Part shown: in pieces, positions 1-9,393 of the stretch
Layout of the letters: every line of letters begins with the position of its first letter
Position numbering within the stretch: the stretch's first letter is position 1
Assembly: GCF_015355625.1 (NCBI RefSeq)
Contig: NZ_JACLAF010000016.1
Coordinates: forward strand, 1-64,000
Direction of reading: 5' to 3'
DNA from: Tamlana sp. I1
GTDB lineage: Bacteria; Bacteroidota; Bacteroidia; Flavobacteriales; Flavobacteriaceae
Length of the DNA stretch: 64,000 bases
The notes under the pieces: generated by a model
What the model was told of the DNA's origin: nothing
Database searches by the model: none
What the model saw: only the letters and a program-made list of their open reading frames with translations
Made by a program: the position numbers and the translations under genes

Positions 1-135
1 AAAATACTTAATAAGTATTTCTGGAAGTAATAAATTGGCTATGGCTAATAATGAATCTGATGGCATTAAAAATTTTTATTCAAAGGTCTTGCTTTTTTAG
101 ATGCTCCACAACTTTTGAGATTGACCCGGTATCTG

Positions 136-266
136 TTACTTATACATATAAAATAATTCTATTCGCTTAGGCTTTTTTGATATGCATTAGAAATGTTATG
201 TAAATTATGATGATTTAGCTTCATGTATTAAAAATCACATTCTAGATGTTAATTACTAAACGGATG
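136..266 (+). repeat. Upstream direct repeat, copy 1
   Basis: About 131 bp that recur nearly unchanged at 5029-5156, ahead of the second large secreted-protein gene. Long identical blocks are visible, for example around 180-220 versus 5073-5115. The repeat ends shortly before the TAnnTTTG element of each gene, so the promoter neighbourhood has been duplicated together with the gene ends. The rest of bases 1-333 holds no supportable gene. An open frame at 2-100 could be the tail of a gene that starts outside the window, but nothing in it is recognisable. Confidence 0.9.
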
Positions 267-289
267 GTATATAGGTTGCAAAATATTAA

Positions 290-297
290 TAAATTTG
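290..297 (+). promoter_or_regulatory. Promoter -7 element TAAATTTG
   Basis: Matches the Bacteroidota -7 consensus TAnnTTTG, 36 bp before the TTG start at 334. The paralogous gene has TATTTTTG at the equivalent place (5183-5190), preceded by the same AAATATTAAT-type context. A clear -33 TTG at the usual spacing was not found. Confidence 0.5.
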
Positions 298-333
298 TCT
301 TAAATTTTTATTTTAATCTTAACCGGAAAAAAG

Positions 334-3300
334 TTGAAAAAAAATTACAAACAACAAATTATATTAACCTTGTTAATGTGTTGCATTTCCATATTCACAG
401 GAAATGCCCAGAGTATCCAACAATTAGGAACCACGTTTTACGGAACAAATCAAAACGATAACGCAGGGACTGCTAGTGCTATATCAGATGACGGAACTAG
501 AGTTGCCGTTGGTTACCCTGGTAGTGATGAAGGTAACAACGATTCTGGACAGGTTCGGGTATTCGATTTTGTAGGAGGTGCTTGGACACAGGTTGGCGGG
601 AACATTAATGGTGTGGCAGCAGGTGAGCACATGGGAGGTAATGTTGCGATTAATAAGGCAGGTAATATTCTGGCCATTTCGGGAGGGGGACAGACTAATA
701 CCAGAGGTATTATTAGGGTATATGAGCTTATTGCAGGCACATGGACACAATTAGGAGCTGATATTAATGGGGTAGATCTATCGGACCATCTTGGAGTAGT
801 AATGGATTTAGATGCATCAGGTACTGTTTTAGCTCTTGGTGCCCCTAATAGTTCAGTAGGGAATAGTGGTTTTCTTAAAGGGTATGTAAAAGTTTTTAAA
901 TATTCAGGAGGTATTTGGACTCAAATAGGGGCGCAACTAAATGGTGCTCATTCTTATGAAACATTTGGAGCAGGAATAGCGCTAGACGATAGTGGAAACC
1001 GTTTGGCTGTGGGGGATTCTGGTGCTAATTCTTCAGTAGCAAATTTTACTGGAAAAGTAAATATTTATGATAAAGATGGTTCTAATAATTGGGTGCTTAA
1101 AGCAGAAATTTATGGATTAAAACAATTTGATTACTCGGGAGCATCGGTTGATTTAAGTGCTAATGGCAATATACTAATTAGTGGGTCGAGTGAACATACT
1201 GATACTAGAGGTGCACAGGCTCGTGTTTATGATATATCTAATATTACATCTCCAACTCAAATTGGGGCAGATATTACAGTTGAAAGTTTTGAAGATTTAG
1301 CAGCTCCCGTATCTATTTCCAATAACGGTAATCGGGTATTAGTGGCAGGGCCCCACCGAAATGTGAATGGTCATTATACGGGATATGTACGAATTTTTGA
1401 TAACATTGGAGGAACCTGGACCCAGATTGGAGGAAATATAAACGGTGAGGCTTCAGAAGATCAATTTGGAGCTAGTGCTGCTATAAATGGAGATGGCAGT
1501 ACATTGATAGTTGGTGCGGATCATTATGATGTCAACGGTACGGTGTCAAATGCAGGTCAAGCAAAAGTGTTTTTTATTGATGAAGCTCCAACAGCTGTTT
1601 GCCAAAATATTACCGTACAATTGGATGCTTCTGGTAATGCGAGTATTACTGGTGCAGCTATAGACAATGGATCATCTGATCAAGAAGGTCCCGTTAGCTT
1701 ATCAGTAACCCCAAATACTTTTACATGTGCCAGTATAGGAACTCCAGTAGATGTTACCCTTACTGTTACCGATGGTGTAGGGCAAACAGATACTTGCACG
1801 GCCACGGTTATCGTAGAGGATAATATCGCTCCTATAGCCATATGTCAAAATATTACTGTAGCTCTAGATGATACTGGTCAAGTTACTATTACCCCCAATC
1901 AAATTGATAATGGAAGTAATGACGCCTGTAGTGTTAATTTAAGTATTGATGTAGATACTTTTGACTGTTCTAATATCGGGGCCAATACAGTAACTTTAAC
2001 CGTAACTGATAATTCGGGAAATTCAAGTTCATGTCCAGCCACAGTAACGGTTGAAGACACCATGAATCCTACTGTTACTTGTGCAGCCAACGCAACCCGA
2101 AATACCGATTCAGGCACATGTGAATATACAGTACAAGGCACAGAATTTGATCCCATTGCTATTGGAGATAATTGTGGTGTCGCTAAAGTGAGAAATAGTA
2201 TAAATGGAGCAGCTACTCTAAATGGTGTAAAACTACCTATAGGGAATAATACCGTGGGTTGGTTTATAGATGATGTTAATGGTAACTCGGTTAACTGTTC
2301 GATGGCTATTACCGTAGAAGATAACCAAGACCCTACTATTACCTGTGCAGCCAATGCTACCCGTGTTGCCGATTCAGGAGTATGTGGTTATACCGTTCAA
2401 GGCACAGAGTTCGATGCAACTTCTAATGACAATTGTAATGTTTCAATAGTAAATAATTTTAATCTAACATCTACTTTAGCTGGAGAGGTGATTCCTCCAG
2501 GCGTTAACAACATACTCTGGAGAGTGACAGACCCTGGCGGAAATTCTGATACCTGCACTATGTCTATTACTGTTGAAGATAATGAGGATCCAACTCCAGT
2601 ATGCCAAAATATCACAGTAGCTCTCGATAATATGGGGCAGGCAACTATTCAGGCTAGTCAGATCGATAATGGGTCTACCGACAATTGTGGTATTGCAAAC
2701 TTGTCTTTAGATAAAACTAGTTTTGATTGTTCCAATATAGGAGCCAATACGGTAACCTTAACGGTAACAGATACTAGTGGAAACACAGCAACATGTACGG
2801 CTACGGTTACGGTTGAAGATACTATTAAACCAGTGGTAAGTTGTTTAAATTCTCAAATAAAAGATCGGGATTCTGGCGTGTGTTATTATACTGTGCAAGG
2901 CACCGAGTTTGATCCAACCTCAAGTGACAATTGTACTGTGAGTACTGTGACCAACAACATTAATAATATGGCAACTCTAGATGGTGCTCAATTACCGGTA
3001 GGAACAACTGCCATTACTTGGACAGTTACCGATAGTAGTGGAAACCAATCAAGTTGTAGTTTTTCTGCAATTATTATAAATCTAGATCCACCTGTAATTG
3101 ATTGTGTACCAAATGGTACACGAGAAATCGATTCAGGAGTATGTACCTATACTGTTCAAGGTACTGAGTTTGACGCCACTGTTAGCAATGCCTGTAATAA
3201 CACAACATTAATTAACGATTTTAATGGCGCAGCTACTCTTAATGGCGCTGTTTTACCATTGGGAAATACAACTGTAACTTGGACAGCCAAAGAAGACGGT

Positions 3301-4905
3301 TTTTCGGATGTTACCTGTACTACAGTTATTACTGTAGAAGATAATGTGGCACCAGTCGCCATGTGTAAAGATGTTGAACTCGCCTTAGACGCCAATGGTA
3401 CAGCTACCTTAACAGCTAATGATATGGACAATGGTAGTTCTGATAATTGTGGAGGCCCACTTACCTTTAGTTTTTCTAAAACTGATTTTGACTGTAATGA
3501 TTTTAATTCGGCCTTTTTTATAACAATGACCGTAACTGATGCCAGTGGTAATTCTTCAACTTGTCAAGCAGATGTACTTGTTGTAGATAAGATGGCTCCA
3601 GTTGTTACCTGCCCTGGAGACATGTCCTTCGCTACAACCACTGGACTCTGTGATTACCTAGTAGAAGACAGCTCATTAGACGCTACATATGTAGAGAATT
3701 GCCCAGACCGGGATGTGGTATTTACCAACGACTATACAGGATCAAGTTCCTTGAATGGTGCGTCATTTCCTGTAGGTGTAACAACGGTAACCTGGACAGC
3801 TACAGATAATTATGGCCATACCAATAGCAACAGTGGTAGCTGTAGTATGACGGTAACCGTAGCAGACAATGAGCCCCCAGTGGTTTATTGCGACGTTGCC
3901 ACTGTGTATCTCGATGCCAATGGTAATGCCAGTATTGATGAATTTGATATTGGAGGCAATACCGGTTTTGATAATTGTAGTGGGACAAACTTAATATTTG
4001 ATGTTATGCCAAATACATTCGATTGCTTCGATTCCACGGGTGATCAGTCGGTAACCATGACCGTGACGGATGAGAGTGGAAACAGTACCAGTTGTACAAC
4101 TAAGGTAACGGTATTAGATAAAATTCCTCCTACTTTTACTTGTCCTGCCAATGCAACACGAAGTACCGATGCCAGTTTCTGCAACTATCAGGTACAGGGT
4201 ACCGAGTTTGACCCTACAAATATTGATGATAATTGCTCCAATCTTGGTTGGACGATCAGTAACAATATTAACTTCAGCAGTACTTTGGACGGGGCTCTGT
4301 TCAATCTAGGTGACAATGATGTGATTTGGTCCGTAACCGATTTTCATGGTAATAACACAACCTGTACCATGACCATCACCATTGAAGATAATGAATCACC
4401 AACGGCTATATGTAAAGATGCGACAGTGCATCTGGATTCTAATGGCACCGTGACTATATCTAAGGACGACATTGATAATGGTAGTTCTGATAATTGTAGT
4501 AGTACATTGACTTATGCTTTTTCACCATCCACTTTTGATAGTTCTGATCTTGGCCCTAATACGGTAACCATGTTTGTTGCAGATGCGTACGGCAATAGTA
4601 AAGCCTGTACAGCTACGGTAACCGTAGAGGAAACACTCTCTACAACCGATGTTAATTCAAAACTGCAAGGCGTATCAATTTATCCTAACCCAGCTAGCGA
4701 TAAAGTAATTATTAGAAACGCTAGGCAAGAATCCTTAAAAACCGCGAAAATATATGATATAAGAGGAAGCCTTGTTAAAAAGGTTAATCTTAATGGCATG
4801 GGAGAAACCTTAGATTTAGATATTTCGGCTTTAGAAGGTGCTTTATATCTTCTTAAAGTAGAAGGAGAAAATGGCTCTAAAGAATTTAAATTAATGGTTA
4901 AATGA
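334..4905 (+). CDS. T9SS-secreted protein with FG-GAP-like propeller and about 12 HYR-type repeats
   Basis: A 1523-residue cell-surface or secreted protein. Residues 1-25 form a signal peptide ending G-N-A-Q. Residues 27-415 contain about seven repeats of roughly 60 residues with the pattern V-x-V-F/Y ... G-x-W-T-Q-I-G ... I-N-G, as expected for an FG-GAP-like beta-propeller. From about 416 to 1430 there are about 12 hyalin/Ig-like modules of two alternating sorts, one starting P-x-A-x-C-Q-N-I-T, the other P-x-x-T-C-x-A-N-A-T-R. Residues 1436-1523 are a type A T9SS sorting domain (I-Y-P-N-P-A-S-D, ending K-L-M-V-K). The start is TTG at 334, supported by the aligned ATG of the paralogue at 5240. 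Likely adhesive or structural; no enzymatic motif was seen. The ends are nearly identical to those of the next gene while the middle is not. Confidence 0.9.
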   Translation: MKKNYKQQIILTLLMCCISIFTGNAQSIQQLGTTFYGTNQNDNAGTASAISDDGTRVAVGYPGSDEGNNDSGQVRVFDFVGGAWTQVGGNINGVAAGEHMGGNVAINKAGNILAISGGGQTNTRGIIRVYELIAGTWTQLGADINGVDLSDHLGVVMDLDASGTVLALGAPNSSVGNSGFLKGYVKVFKYSGGIWTQIGAQLNGAHSYETFGAGIALDDSGNRLAVGDSGANSSVANFTGKVNIYDKDGSNNWVLKAEIYGLKQFDYSGASVDLSANGNILISGSSEHTDTRGAQARVYDISNITSPTQIGADITVESFEDLAAPVSISNNGNRVLVAGPHRNVNGHYTGYVRIFDNIGGTWTQIGGNINGEASEDQFGASAAINGDGSTLIVGADHYDVNGTVSNAGQAKVFFIDEAPTAVCQNITVQLDASGNASITGAAIDNGSSDQEGPVSLSVTPNTFTCASIGTPVDVTLTVTDGVGQTDTCTATVIVEDNIAPIAICQNITVALDDTGQVTITPNQIDNGSNDACSVNLSIDVDTFDCSNIGANTVTLTVTDNSGNSSSCPATVTVEDTMNPTVTCAANATRNTDSGTCEYTVQGTEFDPIAIGDNCGVAKVRNSINGAATLNGVKLPIGNNTVGWFIDDVNGNSVNCSMAITVEDNQDPTITCAANATRVADSGVCGYTVQGTEFDATSNDNCNVSIVNNFNLTSTLAGEVIPPGVNNILWRVTDPGGNSDTCTMSITVEDNEDPTPVCQNITVALDNMGQATIQASQIDNGSTDNCGIANLSLDKTSFDCSNIGANTVTLTVTDTSGNTATCTATVTVEDTIKPVVSCLNSQIKDRDSGVCYYTVQGTEFDPTSSDNCTVSTVTNNINNMATLDGAQLPVGTTAITWTVTDSSGNQSSCSFSAIIINLDPPVIDCVPNGTREIDSGVCTYTVQGTEFDATVSNACNNTTLINDFNGAATLNGAVLPLGNTTVTWTAKEDGFSDVTCTTVITVEDNVAPVAMCKDVELALDANGTATLTANDMDNGSSDNCGGPLTFSFSKTDFDCNDFNSAFFITMTVTDASGNSSTCQADVLVVDKMAPVVTCPGDMSFATTTGLCDYLVEDSSLDATYVENCPDRDVVFTNDYTGSSSLNGASFPVGVTTVTWTATDNYGHTNSNSGSCSMTVTVADNEPPVVYCDVATVYLDANGNASIDEFDIGGNTGFDNCSGTNLIFDVMPNTFDCFDSTGDQSVTMTVTDESGNSTSCTTKVTVLDKIPPTFTCPANATRSTDASFCNYQVQGTEFDPTNIDDNCSNLGWTISNNINFSSTLDGALFNLGDNDVIWSVTDFHGNNTTCTMTITIEDNESPTAICKDATVHLDSNGTVTISKDDIDNGSSDNCSSTLTYAFSPSTFDSSDLGPNTVTMFVADAYGNSKACTATVTVEETLSTTDVNSKLQGVSIYPNPASDKVIIRNARQESLKTAKIYDIRGSLVKKVNLNGMGETLDLDISALEGALYLLKVEGENGSKEFKLMVK

Positions 4906-4965
4906 TATTAATAAACCTATAAATTATAAAAGCGATTCATTTTTATGGGTCGCTTTTTTTTTGTT
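4624..4965 (+). repeat. Duplicated sorting domain plus terminator, copy 1
   Basis: About 340 bp covering the C-terminal sorting domain, stop codon and terminator, repeated at 8969-9312 with only scattered differences. Because the match continues past the stop codon into the terminator, the duplication is of DNA and is not explained by protein-level conservation alone. Confidence 0.9.
4928..4962 (+). terminator. Rho-independent terminator
   Basis: Stem AAAAGCGA (4928-4935) pairs with TCGCTTTT (4950-4957) and is followed by a T run. It lies 23 bp after the stop of the first T9SS gene. A sister terminator follows the second gene. Confidence 0.85.
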
Positions 4966-5028
4966 AATAGTCATCAATCGTGATAAAATGGATTCAGATT
5001 ATTTTATTTAAATCAAGAGGTATATATA

Positions 5029-5156
5029 TTACTCTTACATATAAAATAATTCTATTCTCTTAGTTTTTTTTGATATGCATTAGAAATGTTATGTAAATTA
5101 TGATGATTTAGCTTCGTGTGTTATAAAATCACATTTAAGATGTTAATAACTGGATG
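5029..5156 (+). repeat. Upstream direct repeat, copy 2
   Basis: Second copy of the 136-266 repeat. Together with the terminator at 4928-4962 it accounts for most of the 334-bp gap between the two large genes; no further gene is seen there. Confidence 0.9.
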
Positions 5157-5182
5157 TTTAGTGTTCAGACAGAAAATATTAA

Positions 5183-5190
5183 TATTTTTG
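5183..5190 (+). promoter_or_regulatory. Promoter -7 element TATTTTTG
   Basis: TAnnTTTG-type element 49 bp before the ATG at 5240, at the same relative place as the element upstream of the first T9SS gene. Confidence 0.5.
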
Positions 5191-5239
5191 CACGAAATAA
5201 ATGATTGTACTAACCTATAAAAGCCTAAAAAATAAAAGG

Positions 5240-8200
5240 ATGAAAAAGAATTACAAACAACTAACGATATTAACTTTGTTAATCTGTTGCTTTTGGGTAC
5301 TCACAGGGTACGCTCAAACCACCGTAACTAAAAATTATAGTGGACCTACTCAGGAGATAAATGGATGTGGTGGACCATATTGTGCAGATGTAGGTAGTGT
5401 TAGTTTTGCTGCAAGTGACTTTCCAGCAGGAGCTGTAATAACCGATGTAAAGGTATCTATTACCTGGCAAAAAACAGCGGGAACCTGTTCTGCCCCAACA
5501 TCGGAAGACCCTACTAACGCAGAAGTAAGCTTCCAAATCGTAGAAACCGATAGTGGTAAAAATGTAGTTTTAGCGGGACAAACTACCTGGAGAGGAACAA
5601 CTCCAGGCGGTGTAGTTACAACTATTTTTGATGATAATGCTGCAACAGTACCTTCAGGTACCCCAACGTCTGGAACTTTTAAACCAGCAGAGGTTAACAC
5701 TTTTGAAGGCCAATTTAAGGGCGAAAATCCTGTTGGCACTTGGTTATTAAAAGCAGGAGATTTGCTTGATAATAATAAGGCACTTTGTGTTTCTAGTTTT
5801 TCAGTCACGATTACGGCTAATGCAGCACCTACGGCGGTTTGTATATCTGGAACAGAAATGTTTTTAGATCAAAACGGACAGGCAACTCTACCGGCTCATT
5901 TAGTGGATGGAGGGTCAAGCGATCCTGAAGGAGGTGTTACACTTGCTGTGAGTCCAAATACTTTCGATTGTAGTGATATTGGAGATCAAATAGTTACCCT
6001 TACAGTTACTGATGCTGCAGGAGAAACAGACACATGTACAGCCACTGTTACAGTAAGCAAAGGGGACGATTTGGCCATTACCGATGCATATCCGGAAGAT
6101 ATTTGTCATGGAGCAGCAGCCAATACTGGTAAAATTAATGTAGAATGGGTAGGTACAGCTCAAGAAGTAGTATTAACACCTAGTGGAGGTACAGCTACAA
6201 CCTATAATTCAGATTTATTAGATGGAGAATTAGAAATCACTGGTTTGGAAGCAGGAAATTATACTTTAGATATTAATGGAATCTGTGGACAAACGGTTAC
6301 TACAACCATTGAAGTAAAACAATCGGACGTACTAGCTATTACCGATGTAACACCTAAAGATATTTGTTATGGTGCAGGAATTAATTCAGGAGAGGTTGAT
6401 ATATCATGGGACGGAGGAGTTCTCTATTTTATAGGTATTCGATCTACTTTTCCAGGAGGATCTTCGACAAGGGCTGTTTACGATAACCTTGAAAATGGAC
6501 AGACTACTTTATATGGCCTTCGTGCGGGTACTCATGAAATTACGCTTAATGATGAATGTGGTAAATCTGTTACTACAACTGTTGAAATTAAGCAATTGGA
6601 TGAACTTGCCATTACCGATGTCTATTCGGTAGATATTTGTTATGGAGCAGCAGCCAATACAGGTAAAATTAATGTAGAATGGGAAGGTGCGGCCCAAGAA
6701 GTAGTATTAACACCAGATGGAGGTACAGCGACAACCTATAATTTAGGTTTAGAAAATGGAGAATTGGAGATTATTAATTTGGAAGCAGGAAATTATACTT
6801 TAGATGTTAAAGGAATCTGCGGAGAAACGGTTTCTACAACCATTGAAGTAAAACAATCGGATGAACTTGCCATTACCGATGCAACACCTGTTGATGTTTG
6901 TTTTGGTGCAGGAGACAGTACTGGGAAAATTGAGATAGCATGGAACGGAAGCGCCAGCTTTATAGGAGTTACCTCAGTCTATCCAGATGGAGGAACAGGG
7001 TCAAGACCAATCTACGACGATCTTGATAATGGGGCTACTTCTTTGCTCTTCTTTAGTGCGGGTACTCATACTATTACTATTACTAATGCCTGTGGGGAAT
7101 CCGATACTACAACCGTTGAAATTAAACAATTGGATGAACTTGCCATTACCGATGCATATCCGGTAGATATTTGTTATGGAGCAGCAGCCAATACTGGTAA
7201 AATTAATTTAGAATGGGAAGGTGCGGCCCAAGAAGTAGTATTAACACCAGATGGAGGTACAGCGACAACCTATAATTTAGGTTTAGAAAATGGAGAATTG
7301 GAAATTATTAATTTGGAAGCAGGAAATTATACATTAGATGTTAATGGAATCTGCGGAGAAACGGTTTCTACAACCATTGAAGTAAAACAATCGGACGAAC
7401 TTGCCATTACCGATGCAACACCTGTTGATGTTTGTTTTGGTGCAGGAGACAGTACTGGGAAAATTGAGATAGCATGGAACGGAAGCATCAGCTTTATAGG
7501 TGTTACCTCAGTCTATCCAGATGGAGGAACAGGGTCAAGACCAATCTACGACGATCTTGATAATGGGGCTACTACTTTACTCTTCTTTAGTGCGGGTACT
7601 CATACTATTACTATTACTAATGCCTGTGGGGAATCCGATACTACAACCGTTGAAATTAAACAATTGGATGAACTTGCCATTACCGATGCCTATTCGTTAG
7701 ATATTTGTTATGGAGCAGCAGCCAATACAGGTAAAATTAATGTAGAATGGGAAGGTGCAGCTCAAGAAGTAGTATTAACACCAGATGGAGGTACAGCTAC
7801 AACCTATAATTCAGGTTTAGAAAATGGAGAATTGGAAATTATTAATTTGGAAGCAGGAAATTATACATTAGATGTTAATGGAATCTGCGGAGAAACGGTT
7901 TCTACAACCATTGAAGTAAAACAATCGGACGAACTTGCCATTACTAGTGCAACACCTTCAGAAATTTGTTATGGAGCAGGAGATAGTACTGGGAAAATTG
8001 ATATAGAATGGAACGGAAGCGCCAGCTTTATAGGTGTTACCTCAGTCTATCCAGATGGAGAAACAGGGTCAAGACCAATCTACGACGATCTTGATAATGG
8101 GTCTACTACTTTACTTTTCTTAAGAGCTGGTACTCATACTATTACTATTACTAATGCCTGTGGAGAATCTGATACTACTACGGTTGAAATTAAGCAATTG

Positions 8201-9250
8201 GAAGAACTTGCCTTTACCGAAGCAAATGCGTCAAATATATGTTTTGGAGGAGCAGCAAATTCAGGAAAAATAAATATAAAGTGGGTCGGAGATGCAGAAG
8301 AAATTACAGTAACTTTTGGAAGTACCACTTGGAACTATACGGATGCCTTGGAAAGTGGTAGTTTAACTATTGAACCTCTTGAGGCTGATACATACACTAT
8401 TGAAATATTGGACTTTTGTGGGGAAACGGTTTCTACAACCGTTGAAGTAAAACAATTGGATGAACTTGCCATTACCGATGCAACACCTATAGATATTTGT
8501 TTTGGTGCAGGAAATACTGAAGGAAAAATTGATTTAACATGGGACGGAGGAACTCTCGACTATATAGGCATTGACTCTACTTATCCAGATGGTGGATCTA
8601 GCGGACATACATTCTTCGCTAATCTTGATAATGGGCAGACTACTATAGACGGTCTTCGTGCGGGTACTCATGAAATCTCTCTTAATGATAAATGTGGTAA
8701 ATCTGTTACTACAACCGTTGAAATTAAACAATTAGAACCAGTGATTACTTGTCCTCCGGACGAAACTGTACAAGCTGCTGTAAGCGGAACTTATATGTTG
8801 CCAGATTACATAGCAGATAATAAAGTAACGGCTACAGATGGATGTGGAGCTAGTGTTTCATTAACGCAATATCCTGTCGCAGGGACAGATTTAGGTGTAG
8901 GTAAACACACAATCACCTTCAGTATACCAAATGGATTGGGTGCATTTAGTTGCTCGTTCGAACTTACTGTAGAGGATGCGCTTTCTACAACCGATGTTAA
9001 TTCAAAACTGCATGGTGTTTTAATTTATCCTAACCCTGCTAGCGATAAAGTAATTATTAGAAACGCTAGGCAAGAATCCTTGAAAACCGCGAAAATATAT
9101 GATATAAGAGGAAGCCTTGTTAAAAAGGTTAATCTTAGTGGCATGGGAGAAACTCTAGATTTAGATATTTCTGCTTTAGAAGGTGCTTTATATCTTCTTA
9201 AAGTAGAAGGAGAAAATGGCTCTAAAGAATTTAAATTAATGGTTAAATAA
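5240..9250 (+). CDS. T9SS-secreted protein with P/Homo-B-like domain and 10-repeat array
   Basis: A 1336-residue surface or secreted protein. The start at 5240 is chosen over an upstream in-frame ATG at 5201 because it gives a signal peptide (residues 1-26, ending G-Y-A-Q) matching the paralogue. Residues 27-192 resemble a proprotein-convertase P domain (late F-x-G-E-N-P-V-G-T-W-L-L motif). Residues 193-275 are one HYR/PKD-like module. Residues 276-1165 are ten repeats of alternating types, A (87 residues, I-C-Y-G-A-A-A-N-T-G) and B (91 residues, S-T-G-K-I-x-x-x-W-N-G ... Y-P-D-G), each with a central Cys and a second Cys near its end. Then follow another HYR-like module and a type A sorting domain (1250-1336). 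A P domain normally follows a subtilisin-like protease; no protease domain is present here. Confidence 0.9.
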   Translation: MKKNYKQLTILTLLICCFWVLTGYAQTTVTKNYSGPTQEINGCGGPYCADVGSVSFAASDFPAGAVITDVKVSITWQKTAGTCSAPTSEDPTNAEVSFQIVETDSGKNVVLAGQTTWRGTTPGGVVTTIFDDNAATVPSGTPTSGTFKPAEVNTFEGQFKGENPVGTWLLKAGDLLDNNKALCVSSFSVTITANAAPTAVCISGTEMFLDQNGQATLPAHLVDGGSSDPEGGVTLAVSPNTFDCSDIGDQIVTLTVTDAAGETDTCTATVTVSKGDDLAITDAYPEDICHGAAANTGKINVEWVGTAQEVVLTPSGGTATTYNSDLLDGELEITGLEAGNYTLDINGICGQTVTTTIEVKQSDVLAITDVTPKDICYGAGINSGEVDISWDGGVLYFIGIRSTFPGGSSTRAVYDNLENGQTTLYGLRAGTHEITLNDECGKSVTTTVEIKQLDELAITDVYSVDICYGAAANTGKINVEWEGAAQEVVLTPDGGTATTYNLGLENGELEIINLEAGNYTLDVKGICGETVSTTIEVKQSDELAITDATPVDVCFGAGDSTGKIEIAWNGSASFIGVTSVYPDGGTGSRPIYDDLDNGATSLLFFSAGTHTITITNACGESDTTTVEIKQLDELAITDAYPVDICYGAAANTGKINLEWEGAAQEVVLTPDGGTATTYNLGLENGELEIINLEAGNYTLDVNGICGETVSTTIEVKQSDELAITDATPVDVCFGAGDSTGKIEIAWNGSISFIGVTSVYPDGGTGSRPIYDDLDNGATTLLFFSAGTHTITITNACGESDTTTVEIKQLDELAITDAYSLDICYGAAANTGKINVEWEGAAQEVVLTPDGGTATTYNSGLENGELEIINLEAGNYTLDVNGICGETVSTTIEVKQSDELAITSATPSEICYGAGDSTGKIDIEWNGSASFIGVTSVYPDGETGSRPIYDDLDNGSTTLLFLRAGTHTITITNACGESDTTTVEIKQLEELAFTEANASNICFGGAANSGKINIKWVGDAEEITVTFGSTTWNYTDALESGSLTIEPLEADTYTIEILDFCGETVSTTVEVKQLDELAITDATPIDICFGAGNTEGKIDLTWDGGTLDYIGIDSTYPDGGSSGHTFFANLDNGQTTIDGLRAGTHEISLNDKCGKSVTTTVEIKQLEPVITCPPDETVQAAVSGTYMLPDYIADNKVTATDGCGASVSLTQYPVAGTDLGVGKHTITFSIPNGLGAFSCSFELTVEDALSTTDVNSKLHGVLIYPNPASDKVIIRNARQESLKTAKIYDIRGSLVKKVNLSGMGETLDLDISALEGALYLLKVEGENGSKEFKLMVK
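6067..8736 (+). repeat. Tandem coding repeat, five units of about 534 bp
   Basis: The phrase encoding (D)-E-L-A-I-T-D recurs at 6601, 7135 and 7669, and diverged equivalents occur at 6067 and 8203, all exactly 534 bp apart. Each unit encodes one A plus one B repeat (178 residues). The three central units (6601-8202) are nearly identical at base level, while the outer two are clearly diverged; the last is 258 + 276 bp. This pattern points to recent expansion or homogenisation of the centre. Confidence 0.95.
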
Positions 9251-9312
9251 TATTAATAAACCTATAAATTTTAAAAAGCGATTCATTTTATGGATCGCTT
9301 TTTTTTTGTTCT
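8969..9312 (+). repeat. Duplicated sorting domain plus terminator, copy 2
   Basis: Second copy of 4624-4965, covering the sorting domain, stop codon and terminator of the second T9SS gene. Confidence 0.9.
9273..9307 (+). terminator. Rho-independent terminator
   Basis: Stem AAAAAGCGAT (9273-9282) with ATCGCTTTTT (9294-9303), then T residues, 22 bp after the stop codon. Confidence 0.85.
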
Positions 9313-9319
9313 AATTCAC

Positions 9320-9354
9320 TTGGAATCAAGCTGTAGTGAATTTATCTATATTTG
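9320..9354 (+). promoter_or_regulatory. Bacteroidota-type promoter TTG-N24-TATATTTG
   Basis: TTG at 9320-9322 and TATATTTG at 9347-9354 fit the -33/-7 pattern of the primary sigma factor, with slightly long spacing. It lies 39 bp before the lipoprotein start at 9394 and just after the preceding terminator. Confidence 0.6.
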
Positions 9355-9393
9355 TAACACCAAATCTATTTATTAAAATTAAACCACTATGTT

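Noticed and set aside
2-100. Open frame at the left edge that could be the tail of a gene
   Set aside because: Only 32 codons, no recognisable motif and no terminator after it; not enough to call a partial gene.
246-461. Small frame overlapping the start of the first T9SS gene
   Set aside because: It overlaps the signal-peptide region in another frame, has no recognisable content, and the T9SS gene start is supported by its paralogue.
1899-3431. Several antisense frames of 60-150 codons within the T9SS gene
   Set aside because: They are mirror frames of a repetitive coding sequence, lack start context and have no protein-like features.
5201-5239. Upstream ATG as start of the second T9SS gene
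   Set aside because: It would add 13 residues in front of the signal peptide, absent in the paralogue.
6067-8736. Regular repeats considered as CRISPR or minisatellite
   Set aside because: The unit is 534 bp, fully coding and without spacers; it is a protein repeat array.
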